Below the pieces are notes generated by a model, which saw only the letters and a list, made by a program, of their open reading frames with translations, made no database searches and had not been told where the DNA came from. This document shows, in pieces, positions 18,063-27,200 of a stretch of DNA of 45,952 nucleotides. Each line of letters starts with the position of its first letter. The stretch's first letter is position 1. This stretch comes from Bacteroidia bacterium. GTDB taxonomy: Bacteria > Bacteroidota > Bacteroidia > Chitinophagales > Saprospiraceae. The DNA is taken from the NCBI GenBank assembly GCA_030426765.1, contig JAUHXV010000024.1, positions 1-45,952 of the forward strand, written 5' to 3'. A program made the position numbers and the translations under genes.

Positions 18063-18098
18063 CGGAACTTTCGCAATGGTTTTTTGAACCTCGAACAA

Positions 18099-18589
18099 GA
18101 AACAGAGATGCAGGAAGCACTCCTATTCGTCTACAGCAGATTCCTCGCTGGGTTCAACATTACAATTGTTATTCGTCACACGTTGTAACCATTCCTTTTC
18201 ATCCACAGAAGATTCCTCGCTACGCTCGGAATGACAAGCGGTTTTTATTAGAGGGGAGAGCAAGCCGGTGGCAGTCCCACCGGCTTGCTCTCCCAGTACC
18301 CACCAACGCAACGTCATTCCGACTGAAAGGAGGAATCTACTTTTGCCGTTGTTGGAGTTTGCTACAACGACTCATCGTCCACTAGTAGGAGCACTTTGAA
18401 ACAGAGGCGCAGGAGCAAACTCCTGCACCGGCACACGAAACAATACGAAACAGAGATGCAGGAAGCACTCCTATTCGTCTACAGCAGATTCCTCGCTGGG
18501 TTCAACATTACAATTGTTATTCGTCACACGTTGTAACCATTCCTTTTCATCCACAGAAGATTCCTCGCTCCGCTCGGAATGACAAGCGG
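18099..18589 (+). repeat. 143-bp direct duplication, copies 348 bp apart
   Basis: 18099-18241 and 18447-18589 are the same apart from a single a/c difference in the left end of the hairpin element (gctacgc versus gctccgc). Each copy includes a truncated element end (agattcctcgctgggttc) and the segment acaattgttattcgtcacac. The high identity indicates a recent segmental duplication; related truncated segments occur at 26.67 and 26.97 kb. Confidence 0.85.
18211..18337 (+). repeat. MITE-like element, copy 1
   Basis: The ends gattcctc and gaggaatc belong to imperfect ~25-bp terminal inverted repeats (gattcctc-N7-tcggaatgac at both ends when one is reversed). The central hairpin has 18-base arms at 18254-18271 and 18277-18294, perfectly paired; the variable arm part is caagccggtgg. 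Confidence 0.85.
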
Positions 18590-18685
18590 GTTTTAATAGA
18601 GGAGAGAGTAAGGCGGTGGCAGAGCCACCGCCTTACTCTCCCAGTACCCACCTATGCAACGTCATTCCGACTGAAAGGAGGAATC
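18559..18685 (+). repeat. MITE-like element, copy 2
   Basis: Same structure as copy 1. Arms at 18604-18619 and 18625-18640 are perfectly paired. The variable arm part is taaggcggtgg: two differences from copy 1, both matched by complementary changes in the opposite arm. Confidence 0.85.
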
Positions 18686-18987
18686 TACTTTCACCATCCA
18701 ATAGTAGGACCATGTGGAAACAGAGATGCAGGAGCAAACTCCGTGCATCGGCTTTGCCGGGTGTGCCGTTGTTGGAGTTTGCTCCAACAACTCATCGTCC
18801 ACTAGTATGAGCACATGGAAACAGAGATGCAGGAGCAAACTCCTTGCATCGGCACAATCGTCTATGCTCCCGCTGTACAGCGGGATTGGAGTTTGCTCCA
18901 ACAACTTCTGTATCCAGGACATATTCGTCCACTAGTAGGAGCACTTTGAAACAGAGGCGCAGGAAGCACTCCCTTTCATCCACAGCA

Positions 18988-19114
18988 GATTCCTCGCTGC
19001 GCTCGGAATGACTATCGGTATTTAATAGAGGGGAGAGCAAGGCGGTGGCAGAGCCACCGCCTTGCTCTCCCAGTACCCACCAACACAGCGTCATTCCGAC
19101 TGAAAGGAGGAATC
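18988..19114 (+). repeat. MITE-like element, copy 3
   Basis: Same ends and plan; the arm variant caaggcggtgg is perfectly paired with ccaccgccttg. Confidence 0.85.
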
Positions 19115-19308
19115 TACTTTTCTGTATCCAGGACTTATTTGATCCCTTCCACGGAATCACCGGACCTCTTTGAGCAGTAAAAAAATAGTGCTGATCCGGC
19201 ACAACTACTACTCCCCGTAAACGTTTTAAGGTATAGTCAATAGCTCTCCCCTCCCGCGCAGCCACCCGGCTGCGATGGTACACCACCTTAAAAACAACTC
19301 AACACACC

Positions 19309-22300
19309 GTGATTAAAAAAGCACTCAAGGCATTCGGCATACTCCTCCTCACGCTCATCATCGCCGTGATCGCCATACCCATATTCTTTAAAGACGAGAT
19401 CATTGCAGCGATCAAAACAGAGGTCAATAAAAGCATCAACGCGACAGTCGATTTTGACGACGTACACTTATCCCTGATCCGAAGCTTTCCGGATTTTAAC
19501 CTGCGCCTGGATCAACTATCAGTCACCGGGGTGGATGATTTTGAAGGGCTCCGATTGCTGGAGGCAGAAGACCTCGAACTGTCCATGGATCTGATGTCCG
19601 TGATTAAATCTGACCGACCAGTGGAGGTGCACAGTATCTCTTTGCAACAACCCAAGGTGCATGTCCTGGTGCTGCGCGACGGTCGCGCCAACTACGATAT
19701 CATGAAAGCCACGGATTCAATCCCGGATGCCTCCGACTCCGAGGATCCAGGATTCCTGTTGGAACTAGAGCGGTATAAAATCACAGGGGGCAACCTGATC
19801 TACGATGACCAGGAAGGAGACACCTATGTAGCGATTGAAGGCCTTGACCATGCCGGCAGTGGAGCATTTACATCGAAGGTGTTTGATATCAATACCACCA
19901 CCGATATCGAAAGCCTGACCGTCCGATCCGGCGGCGTGACCTACCTGAGCAAAGCACAGACAAAGCTCGACCTTGTCCTGGGGGCCGATATGAGCAGTTC
20001 CACCTACACCCTCAAAGAGAATACCCTCGCACTCAATACCCTGACGCTGCAAACAGAAGGGTCGGTCCAAATGCTGGAGGATCAGATCAAACCGGACCTC
20101 CGGTTCAACGCCCTCAAAAACACCTTCAAAAACTTCCTCTCCATCATTCCTTCCGCCTACACCGCAGACTTTGATGCCGTACAGGCCAATGGCGATTTAA
20201 CGCTGGATGGTTTTGTCAAAGGCACATATAACCTGACCACCGGAAGCCTGCCCGCTTTTCAAATCAACTTCAAAGTAGACAATGGCGACTTCAAATATCC
20301 GGACCTGCCGATGGGGATGAAAAAGATCAACGCATACGTTGCGGTCAACAGCCCTTCCGAAGATCTCAATGAAATGGTCATTGATGTGCAGCGCTTCAAT
20401 ATGGAATTGGGCAACAATCCGTTTGAAGCCCGCATGAAACTCTGGACCCTGATGACGGATCCACATATCGATGCGAAAGCAAAAGGCACGATCGATCTCG
20501 CCGAACTGGCCAAAGCATTTCCAATGGAAGGTGTCAGGACATTAAACGGCATACTAACCTCCGACCTCACCGCGAAGACCAGCATGTCAGCCATCGATGC
20601 ACAGGATTATGAGCAGATCGACATGGCCGGTGACCTGCGCTTGGAAAACCTGCACTATCTCGCTGATGATACCCCGGAGATTCAGATTTCCGATATGGCG
20701 ATTACCTTCTCACCGAAGAACGTGAAGCTTGAACGGTTCGACGCACAGTTAGGTAAAAGCGATATCCGCGCCGAAGGCACCATCGATAATATACTAGCCT
20801 ATTTCTCTCCAGAGAAAACTATGGTCGGCAAGCTAACCATGCGTTCCAATTACGTGGATGCCAACGAATGGATGTCAGAAGAAGATGAATCAACAACAAG
20901 CATAGCCACACCGGAGTCAAATCCTGATCAGGAAAAAGTATTTGATCGCTTTGACTTTACAGTAGACGGTGAGGTCAAGCGCATGGACTACGATGTCTAT
21001 GAATTGACGGATTCAAAAATGGCAGGCCGAGTCACACCCAACGAAGTGACCATTCGCACATTTCAAACGAAGATCGGTGAAAGTGATTTTCAGTTGGACG
21101 GCAGCCTCCGCAATGTGTTCAACTACCTCTTCGAAAACGAAACCCTGAGCGGAGATATCAACTGGTCTTCTGCTTATATCAATGCCAACGAACTCATGCA
21201 ACTACAGGGCGATGGCACCGGCGAAGAAGAAGAGATCATCCCCGTTCCCGAAAACCTCAACATGAACATTCATGCTTCCGTTGGTTCGCTGCTGTATACC
21301 AATATTTCTGTACAGGACATCAGGGGAACCATCGAAGTGGCCGACAACGTGGCTACAGTCAAAGAAGGTCAGATGAAAACAATGGGCGGCCAGGTGGTGA
21401 TGAACGGTTCCTACAATACGCAGAATATGGCAGAGCCTGCCTTCGTCATGGATTACAAATTCAACAGCATGAAATTTCAGGAGGCGTTTGACAAACTGAA
21501 TTCGTTTGAAGCCCTCGCACCTGTCGGGAAATACATCGAAGGCCGATTCAATACCGCATTCAGTATGTCAGGCATCCTCGGAAAAGATATGTTGCCTGTG
21601 CTAAACACATTATCGATGCAAGGCGTGTTTGAAACGATTGAAGGCACGCTGAAAAGTTTCGCGCCCCTGGATGCCTTTGCGCAGAAGCTAAGCCTCGGCG
21701 CATTAAAAACCATCAACCTGCAAAACACGAAAAACTGGTTTGAGCTGGAAAATGGAAAAGTGGTCATCAAAGATTTTGACTACTCGACTAATGGCATCGA
21801 TATGGTCATTGGCGGGACACATGGTCTGAAGACAGACATGGCCTATCATGTCCGCGCGAAGATTCCGATGAAGCTTTTAAAACAAAATGCCGTAGGGCAA
21901 GCCGCAGATAAAGGATACACCTACCTGCAAGGCCAGGCTGCCAAACTCGGTATCAATATCGAGCAAGGGGAGTTTGTCAATGTCGAAGCACTCTTGACCG
22001 GCACGATCACAAAACCAGCCGTGAAGATCAATCTCCTGGATGCCTCCGGCAAAAGCACAACCATCGGCGATATCGCTGACGACCTGAAGAACAAAGCCAT
22101 CGATGAGGGTGCTGCCGTGATCGAAGATAAAACCGGCATTGACGTAAAGAACATCGATGAAGAGATTGAAGAGGTCAAAGAAGATCTCACCGCAAAGGCT
22201 GATGCTGAAATCGCCGCCCTGATGCAACAAACCAAAACCAACATAGATAAAATCACCGCCGAAGCCGAAAAGCTCGCCCTGCAAACGAAGCAGGAAGCCC

Positions 22301-22566
22301 AGAAGTTGGCAGACAAAACCAAACAGGAAGGATACAAGCAGGCGGATGATTTAATCCTCAAAGCCGGCGACGATCCTTTGAAAAAGACAACCGCAGAAAT
22401 CGCCGCCAAAAAGCTCCGCAAAACGACCGATGAAAAGGCGGCACAGATCATTCTAAAGGGTGACGAAACCGCCAAGTCCATCCTGGACAATGCCAAAGTA
22501 CAGACCGACAAACTTCAGGCAGAAGCGGAGAAGCAGGCGGAGGCGATACGGAAGAAGTATGAGTAG
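19309..22566 (+). CDS. AsmA family protein
   Basis: A 1085-aa envelope protein of the AsmA type. It has one N-terminal membrane anchor (GILLLTLIIAVIAIPIFF, ~10-27) followed directly by the typical KDEIIAAIKTEVNKSINATVDFDDVHLSLIRSFPDF segment. Long beta-rich repeats (LDQLSVTG..., GDLTLDGFVKGTY, AEGTIDNIL...) form the groove-like region that in AsmA/TamB-related proteins is linked to lipid movement between membranes. The last ~170 residues form a Lys/Ala/Glu/Gln-rich helical coiled coil (AEKLALQTKQEAQKLADKTK), longer than in most relatives. The start is GTG 19309; no ATG fits before the membrane segment. It stands alone between repeat arrays, so no operon partner helps assign its cargo. Confidence 0.9.
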   Translation: MIKKALKAFGILLLTLIIAVIAIPIFFKDEIIAAIKTEVNKSINATVDFDDVHLSLIRSFPDFNLRLDQLSVTGVDDFEGLRLLEAEDLELSMDLMSVIKSDRPVEVHSISLQQPKVHVLVLRDGRANYDIMKATDSIPDASDSEDPGFLLELERYKITGGNLIYDDQEGDTYVAIEGLDHAGSGAFTSKVFDINTTTDIESLTVRSGGVTYLSKAQTKLDLVLGADMSSSTYTLKENTLALNTLTLQTEGSVQMLEDQIKPDLRFNALKNTFKNFLSIIPSAYTADFDAVQANGDLTLDGFVKGTYNLTTGSLPAFQINFKVDNGDFKYPDLPMGMKKINAYVAVNSPSEDLNEMVIDVQRFNMELGNNPFEARMKLWTLMTDPHIDAKAKGTIDLAELAKAFPMEGVRTLNGILTSDLTAKTSMSAIDAQDYEQIDMAGDLRLENLHYLADDTPEIQISDMAITFSPKNVKLERFDAQLGKSDIRAEGTIDNILAYFSPEKTMVGKLTMRSNYVDANEWMSEEDESTTSIATPESNPDQEKVFDRFDFTVDGEVKRMDYDVYELTDSKMAGRVTPNEVTIRTFQTKIGESDFQLDGSLRNVFNYLFENETLSGDINWSSAYINANELMQLQGDGTGEEEEIIPVPENLNMNIHASVGSLLYTNISVQDIRGTIEVADNVATVKEGQMKTMGGQVVMNGSYNTQNMAEPAFVMDYKFNSMKFQEAFDKLNSFEALAPVGKYIEGRFNTAFSMSGILGKDMLPVLNTLSMQGVFETIEGTLKSFAPLDAFAQKLSLGALKTINLQNTKNWFELENGKVVIKDFDYSTNGIDMVIGGTHGLKTDMAYHVRAKIPMKLLKQNAVGQAADKGYTYLQGQAAKLGINIEQGEFVNVEALLTGTITKPAVKINLLDASGKSTTIGDIADDLKNKAIDEGAAVIEDKTGIDVKNIDEEIEEVKEDLTAKADAEIAALMQQTKTNIDKITAEAEKLALQTKQEAQKLADKTKQEGYKQADDLILKAGDDPLKKTTAEIAAKKLRKTTDEKAAQIILKGDETAKSILDNAKVQTDKLQAEAEKQAEAIRKKYE

Positions 22567-22635
22567 TCGCATGCTGCTCGGCGGAATAGGGGTGATGAGA
22601 CAGAGATGCAGGAGCATTCCTTTTCGCCTACAGCA

Positions 22636-22761
22636 GATTCCTCGCTGCGCTCGGAATGACAAGCGACTTTTATAGAGGAGAGATCATGGCGGTGGCAGGG
22701 CCACCGCCATGATCTCTTAGTACCCACCTAGGCAACGTCATTCCGACTGGAAGGAGGAATC
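22636..22761 (+). repeat. MITE-like element, copy 4
   Basis: Lies 70 bases past the AsmA stop. The arm variant agatcatggcggtgg is perfectly paired with ccaccgccatgatct. Confidence 0.85.
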
Positions 22762-22853
22762 TAATTGTCCACTGTATATTCCTTTTGATGGGAAGGCGAA
22801 ACATTGCTTCCTTGTTGAATTTCGAGAATCAGCACTCCTTTTCTTCCACTAAA

Positions 22854-22981
22854 GATTCCTCGCTCCGCTCGGAATGACAAACGCTTTTTTATTAGAGGGG
22901 AGAGTATGGCGGTGGCGGGGCCACAGACATACTCTCCCTGTACCCACCACGGCAACGTCATTCCGACTGAAAGGAGGAATC
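22854..22981 (+). repeat. MITE-like element, copy 5
   Basis: The arm tatggcggtgg faces ccacagacata, with two mismatches; it is one of the few copies whose hairpin is imperfect. Confidence 0.8.
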
Positions 22982-23073
22982 TAATTGTCCACTGTATATT
23001 CCTTTTGATGAAAAGGCGAAACATTGCCTCCTTGTTGAAATTCGAGAATCAGCACTCCTTTTCTTCCACTAAA

Positions 23074-23199
23074 GATTCCTCGCTCCGCTCGGAATGACAT
23101 GCGGCTTTTTTAGAGGAGAGATCATGGCGGTGGCAGGGCCACCGCCATGATCTCTTAGTACCCACCTAGGCAACGTCATTCCGACTGGAAGGAGGAATC
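23074..23199 (+). repeat. MITE-like element, copy 6
   Basis: Perfect arms of the tcatggcggtgg variant, nearly identical to copy 4, including the ggaagg right end. Confidence 0.85.
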
Positions 23200-23291
23200 T
23201 AACTGTCCTTTGATTCTTCCTTTTGATGGGAAGGCGAAACATTGCATTCCTGTTACTATTCGAGAATCAGCACTCCTTTTCTTCCACTAAA

Positions 23292-23418
23292 GATTCCTCG
23301 CTCCGCTCGGAATGACAAGCGGTTTTTTATAGCGGGGAGAGCATAGCGGTGGCTTTGCCGCCGCCATGATCTCTCACTACCCACCACGGCAACGTCATTC
23401 CGACTGAAAGGAGGAATC
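23292..23418 (+). repeat. MITE-like element, copy 7
   Basis: The arms catagcggtgg and ccgccgccatg have decayed and pair imperfectly; the ends are intact. Confidence 0.8.
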
Positions 23419-23596
23419 TAATTGTCCTTTGATGCAGCCTTTCGGTTTCGATTGCGCATTTGACTTATAAAAAACTACACCCGACTCTCCGACCTAAACT
23501 GCCAGCCTTCATGCCTGTGGTATGCGCCACAATCCTGCCCCCGACTATATCCAATGCTTTAGTCTTTTTTTAGGAGAAAAACAACTTTTATGTGTG

Positions 23597-23627
23597 TTGT
23601 TTAGATTTAATCTAAATAGTATGTTTG
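23597..23627 (+). promoter_or_regulatory. Bacteroidota-type promoter with palindromic operator for the TonB receptor
   Basis: TTG (23597-23599), a 20-base spacer and TATGTTTG (23620-23627) match the TTTG/TAnnTTTG consensus. The spacer is almost filled by TTTAGATTTAATCTAAA (23600-23616), a perfect palindrome around one central base. A repressor bound there would block RNA polymerase. The TTTAG...CTAAA form resembles metal-responsive DtxR/IdeR-type boxes, which would suit an iron-linked receptor; the regulator is inferred. The -7 box also shows that the upstream TTG codon at 23625 cannot be the start of translation. Confidence 0.65.
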
Positions 23628-23654
23628 TCGCTCATTCGGAAACAAACGACAACT

Positions 23655-26099
23655 ATGTTTAGAAGATTCTGCCCCCTCATTATCGCCACAATGCTGGTTT
23701 CCAGCGCTTTAGCACAAAACGCATCCATAATAGGTACTATAGTACTGTCCGATAGCACGACCGCTCTGTCGGGCATTTCTGTCTATATAGACAACTCAGG
23801 ACTCGGTGACGCCACGAATGGCAGCGGACACTACACCATTCAAAATGTACCTCCCGGCAAACACACCCTCGTCGTCTCCGGAATCGGATATATCACCATC
23901 CGAAAGGAAATCATGGCCCCCGAAGATGACATCCTCAATGCTGACTTTGTCATGGAAGAATCCATTTCCGCCCTGGCAGGAATCACCGTCATGGCCAAAG
24001 GCAATGCCGGCCTGAGAGACATCCCCGGATCCGTACATTATATCTCGCCGAAAGAGATTGAAAAGTTTAGTTACACCGATATCAACCGAACCCTGCGCGC
24101 CGTACCCGGCATCAACCTACAGGAAGAAGACGGCTTCGGCCTGCGCCCCAATATCGGCCTTCGGGGCACCGGCGTAGAACGCACCTCAAAAATCACCGTC
24201 ATGGAAGACGGCGTACTGATGGCACCGGCACCCTACGCCGCTCCGGCAGCCTACTACTTTCCCACCGTAGGACGCATGCAAGGCGTTGAAATCCTGAAAG
24301 GCAGTAGTCAGATAAAATACGGCCCCTACACCACCGGTGGCGCCATCAATTTTATCTCCACCCAAATACCCGATGCATTTGCAGGAAAAATCAGTTTGTT
24401 TGGCGGAAGCTTCGGTGGCCGCAACCTGCATGCCACAGTAGGAAACGCTCACAAAAACATCGCGTACATGGCGGAAACCTTTCAGTATGGTTCGAACGGA
24501 TTTAAACAATTAGATGGAGGCGGTGAAACCGGGTTTGACAAACAGGATTACCTCGCTAAATTTCGAATCAATACTAACCCCGACGCCAACACCTATCAGT
24601 CGCTGACGTTTAAAGCCGGTCGGACAACCGAAACTTCCAACGAAACCTATCTCGGTTTGTCACAAGAGGATTTCAACGAAAGCCCCAAGCGCAGATACGC
24701 AGGTTCCCAGGTCGACCAGATGAACACCGAACAATCGCAGTATTCGCTCATACACCAGATTGAACTCGCGGAGGATTTTTCAATTTCCACGACAGCTTAT
24801 CGCACCAATTTCAAACGCAACTGGTATAAGGTGGACAAGGTCAAAGACAGCTCCGGCGCTAACACAGACATCGCCACCATCCTTGACCACCCAGCCGAAT
24901 ACAACGAAGCCTACAATATCCTGAAAGGTGCTACAAGCACCAATGCCGATGCGCTTGAAGTCAAAGCCAACAACCGATCGTATTTCGCACAGGGTATTCA
25001 GACCGTGCTGAACTTCGGTTTTGATACCGAAAAAGCACGACACAACCTGGACCTTGGCTTGCGCATTCACCGCGACCAGATCGATCGGTTTCAATGGGTC
25101 GATACATATGCTATGGACGCTGGTGTCATGAAACTTTCTGACCCCGGCACTCCCGGCACGGAAAGCAATCGCATTGAAACCGCTGATGCCTTCGCCACCT
25201 ACCTGCAGTATACGATTCGGTTTTCAGCTTTTACGATTACGCCCGGTCTTCGGTATGAAAACATTTCGCTTACGCGCATGGATTACGGCAAGAGCGATCC
25301 CGACAGAACAGGTAGTGCGCTATCGGAACGGAGCAATCACATCGATGCGGTTATCCCCGGTATCGGTGTCGATTATCGCTTCAATAAAAACTTCAGCAGC
25401 TTTGTGGGGATACACAAAGGTTTTGCTCCTCCCGGTTCGCTGGAAAATACCGAGCCGGAAGAAAGCACCAACTATGAGATTGGTGTGCGCTACGCTAAAA
25501 ATGCGCTGATCGGGCAGGCTGTTATTTTCTTTAATGACTATAGCAACCTGCTGGGGACAGACCTTTCTGCAGCCGGCGGTGGAGGATCCGGTGACCTGTT
25601 TAACGGTGGTCGGGCGCAGGCCAAAGGCATCGAGTTTCAGCTCGGGTATAACCTGTTGTCCACACAAATACAATCTGCTTTCAGCCTGCCGGTTTCCGTG
25701 GTCTACACCTATTCTGATGCGATTTTTCTCAATGACTTTGACAGTGATTTTGAGGGTTGGGGAGTCGTTCATGCCGGCGATCACTTTCCATACTTAGCCA
25801 AAAACCAGCTTGCCGTTTTGATCGGACTGGAGCATCGTCTGTTTAGCATCAACCTTAGTGGCCGTTACTCGTCTGCTATGCGTACGAGTCCGGGACAGGG
25901 AGATATTCCTGTCAATGAAGGCACGGATGAATATTTTGTCATCGATGCCAGTGCCACGTATATGCTGGATCCAAACATCTCTTTGTTTGCCAACGCCACC
26001 AATGTGACGGATCAGGTGTATAATGTTGCCCGCAGGCCTTCGGGTCTGCGTCCGGGTATGCCTGCGGCGTTTAATTTCGGGATAAAGGCTGTTTTTTAA
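23655..26099 (+). CDS. TonB-dependent outer-membrane receptor, FecA-like
   Basis: Imports a ligand, probably a ferric chelate, across the outer membrane using TonB energy. From ATG 23655 it is 814 aa with a signal peptide (MFRRFCPLIIATMLVSSALAQ). Next come a carboxypeptidase-D-like regulatory domain (~25-105) and a plug domain with IPGSVHYISPKEIEKF, the LRPNIGLRGTG block and VEILKGSSQIKYGP. The barrel ends YNVARRPSGLRPGMPAAFNFGIKAVF, the typical C-terminal form. The plug region (MEDGVLMAPAPYAAPAAYYFP) closely resembles FecA, so ferric citrate or a similar carboxylate siderophore is the best guess. The palindrome in its promoter fits metal control. No fecR/fecI pair is nearby. Confidence 0.9.
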   Translation: MFRRFCPLIIATMLVSSALAQNASIIGTIVLSDSTTALSGISVYIDNSGLGDATNGSGHYTIQNVPPGKHTLVVSGIGYITIRKEIMAPEDDILNADFVMEESISALAGITVMAKGNAGLRDIPGSVHYISPKEIEKFSYTDINRTLRAVPGINLQEEDGFGLRPNIGLRGTGVERTSKITVMEDGVLMAPAPYAAPAAYYFPTVGRMQGVEILKGSSQIKYGPYTTGGAINFISTQIPDAFAGKISLFGGSFGGRNLHATVGNAHKNIAYMAETFQYGSNGFKQLDGGGETGFDKQDYLAKFRINTNPDANTYQSLTFKAGRTTETSNETYLGLSQEDFNESPKRRYAGSQVDQMNTEQSQYSLIHQIELAEDFSISTTAYRTNFKRNWYKVDKVKDSSGANTDIATILDHPAEYNEAYNILKGATSTNADALEVKANNRSYFAQGIQTVLNFGFDTEKARHNLDLGLRIHRDQIDRFQWVDTYAMDAGVMKLSDPGTPGTESNRIETADAFATYLQYTIRFSAFTITPGLRYENISLTRMDYGKSDPDRTGSALSERSNHIDAVIPGIGVDYRFNKNFSSFVGIHKGFAPPGSLENTEPEESTNYEIGVRYAKNALIGQAVIFFNDYSNLLGTDLSAAGGGGSGDLFNGGRAQAKGIEFQLGYNLLSTQIQSAFSLPVSVVYTYSDAIFLNDFDSDFEGWGVVHAGDHFPYLAKNQLAVLIGLEHRLFSINLSGRYSSAMRTSPGQGDIPVNEGTDEYFVIDASATYMLDPNISLFANATNVTDQVYNVARRPSGLRPGMPAAFNFGIKAVF

Positions 26100-26157
26100 T
26101 TTCCTTTTAGGAGCAGGGAAACAGAGATGCAGGAAGTATTCCTTTTCGTCCACAGTA

Positions 26158-26285
26158 GATTCCTCGCTCCGCTCGGAATGACATTCGGTTTTTTATAGAG
26201 GGGAGAGCATGGCGGTGGCTGGGCCACCGCCATGCTCTCTCATTACCCAAACAAGGCAATGTCATTCCGACTGAAAGGAGGAATC
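26158..26285 (+). repeat. MITE-like element, copy 8
   Basis: Arm variant gagcatggcggtgg, perfectly paired; flanked by TA on both sides (gtagattcc ... ggaatcta). Confidence 0.85.
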
Positions 26286-26385
26286 TATTTTTGCCGTTGT
26301 TGGAGTTTGCTCCAACGACTCACCTTCCAACAGTATGAGCATTTGAAAACAGAGATGCAGGAAGCACTCCTTTTCGTCCACAGCA

Positions 26386-26512
26386 GATTCCTCGCTACGC
26401 TCGGAATGACAATCGCTTTTTTATAGAGAGAAGAGAAAGGCGGTGGCAGTGCCACCGCCTTTCTCTCCCACTACCCACCAACGCAACGTCATTCCGACTG
26501 AAAGGAGGAATC
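26386..26512 (+). repeat. MITE-like element, copy 9
   Basis: Arm variant agaaaggcggtgg, perfectly paired with ccaccgcctttct. Confidence 0.85.
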
Positions 26513-26723
26513 TAATTGTCCTTTTGATTCAACCTGTCGATACTTGCTCCCGCTGTACAGCGGGATTGGAGTTTGCTCCAACGACTCACCTTCTAACAGT
26601 ATGAGCATTTGGAAACAGAGATGCAGGAAGCACTCCTTTTCGTCCACAGAAGATTCCTCGCTCCGCTTAAAACGACAATTGTTATTCGTCAAGCATTGTA
26701 AGCATGCCTTCTCGTTTACTGTA

Positions 26724-26850
26724 GATTCCTCGCTCCGCTCGGAATGACATTCGGTTTTTTATAGAGGGGAGAGAAAGGCGGTGGCAGTGCCACCGCCTTT
26801 CTCTCCCAGTACCCACCAGGGCGGCGTCATTCCGACTGAAAGGAGGAATC
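26724..26850 (+). repeat. MITE-like element, copy 10
   Basis: Same arm variant as copy 9 (agaaaggcggtgg), perfectly paired; TA on both sides. Confidence 0.85.
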
Positions 26851-27016
26851 TACTTGTCCTTTGGATCAGAAGGGGCAACATTGCCTCCTTGTTGCAAGTC
26901 GAGAATCAGCCATCCAAAGCACTTTGGTTTCTGTACAAGCTGGTGGACGGGCGCTACGCTTAACACGACAATTGTTATTCGTCACACATGGTAAGCACTC
27001 CTTTTCGTCCACAGCA

Positions 27017-27144
27017 GATTCCTCGCTATGCTCGAAATGACATTCGGTTTCTTATAGAGGGGAGAGCATGGCGGTGGCTGGGCCACCGCCATGCTCTCTC
27101 ATTACCCAAACAAGGCAATGTCATTCCGACTGAAAGGAGGAATC
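27017..27144 (+). repeat. MITE-like element, copy 11
   Basis: Arm variant gagcatggcggtgg as in copy 8, perfectly paired; the left end carries two changes (gctatgctcgaaatgac). It stops 56 bases before the ccsBA 3' end. Confidence 0.85.
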
Positions 27145-27200
27145 TGCTTGTTCTTTGATTCTTCCTTTCTGTTTCTATTGCGCATTAGACTCTTAAAAAT

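Larger units (their letters stand above)
18063..19308. other. Gene-free repeat region with three MITE-like elements
   Basis: About 1.25 kb without a supportable gene. It holds three copies of the ~127-bp hairpin element, a nearly exact 143-bp duplication (18099-18241 and 18447-18589), and reiterated linkers. One linker repeats a small hairpin, ttggagtttgctccaa (18769-18786 region and 18886-18903 region); another repeats aaacagagatgcaggag. Frames on both strands are by-products of these repeats. The last ~190 bases (19115-19308) are unique and lead into the AsmA gene; no promoter consensus was found there. Confidence 0.75.
22762..23418 (+). repeat. Three tandem ~219-bp units (linker plus hairpin element)
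   Basis: Element starts at 22854, 23074 and 23292 are 220 and 218 bases apart. The 92-base linkers (22762-22853, 22982-23073, 23200-23291) are near-identical, each containing tccttttgatg and aaggcgaaacattgc. The array arose by tandem duplication of the element together with its flank. Confidence 0.85.
22567..23596. other. Gene-free repeat region with four MITE-like elements
   Basis: Contains copies 4 to 7 of the hairpin element. Copies 5-7, with their 92-base linkers, form a tandem array. From 23419 to 23596 the sequence is unique and leads to the TonB receptor promoter. No coding region is supportable. Confidence 0.7.
26100..27200. other. Convergent intergenic repeat region with four MITE-like elements
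   Basis: Lies between the 3' ends of the TonB receptor (plus) and ccsBA (minus). It holds copies 8-11, plus truncated element ends near 26650 and 26970 with acaattgttattcgtc linkers, and the small hairpins cccgctgtacagcggg and ttggagtttgctccaa near 26550-26583. No coding region is supportable. Confidence 0.75.

Noticed and set aside
18254-18294. MITE hairpins as ordinary rho-independent terminators
   Set aside because: The stems are not followed by a U tract on either strand, they lie far from the stop codons, and they occur in tandem within the same gap.
22762-23418. Regular repeats that might be a CRISPR array
   Set aside because: The units are ~219 bp with long conserved linkers and terminal inverted repeats, not 25-40 bp repeats with unique spacers, and no cas genes are present.
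23625-23654. TTG start for the TonB receptor
   Set aside because: The TTG lies inside the TATGTTTG promoter box and precedes the signal peptide by ten non-signal residues; ATG 23655 is a better start.
26232-26963. Short open frames in the 18-27 kb repeat regions on both strands
   Set aside because: All are read-through of the hairpin elements and linkers and share the same peptide strings copy after copy; no support as genes.
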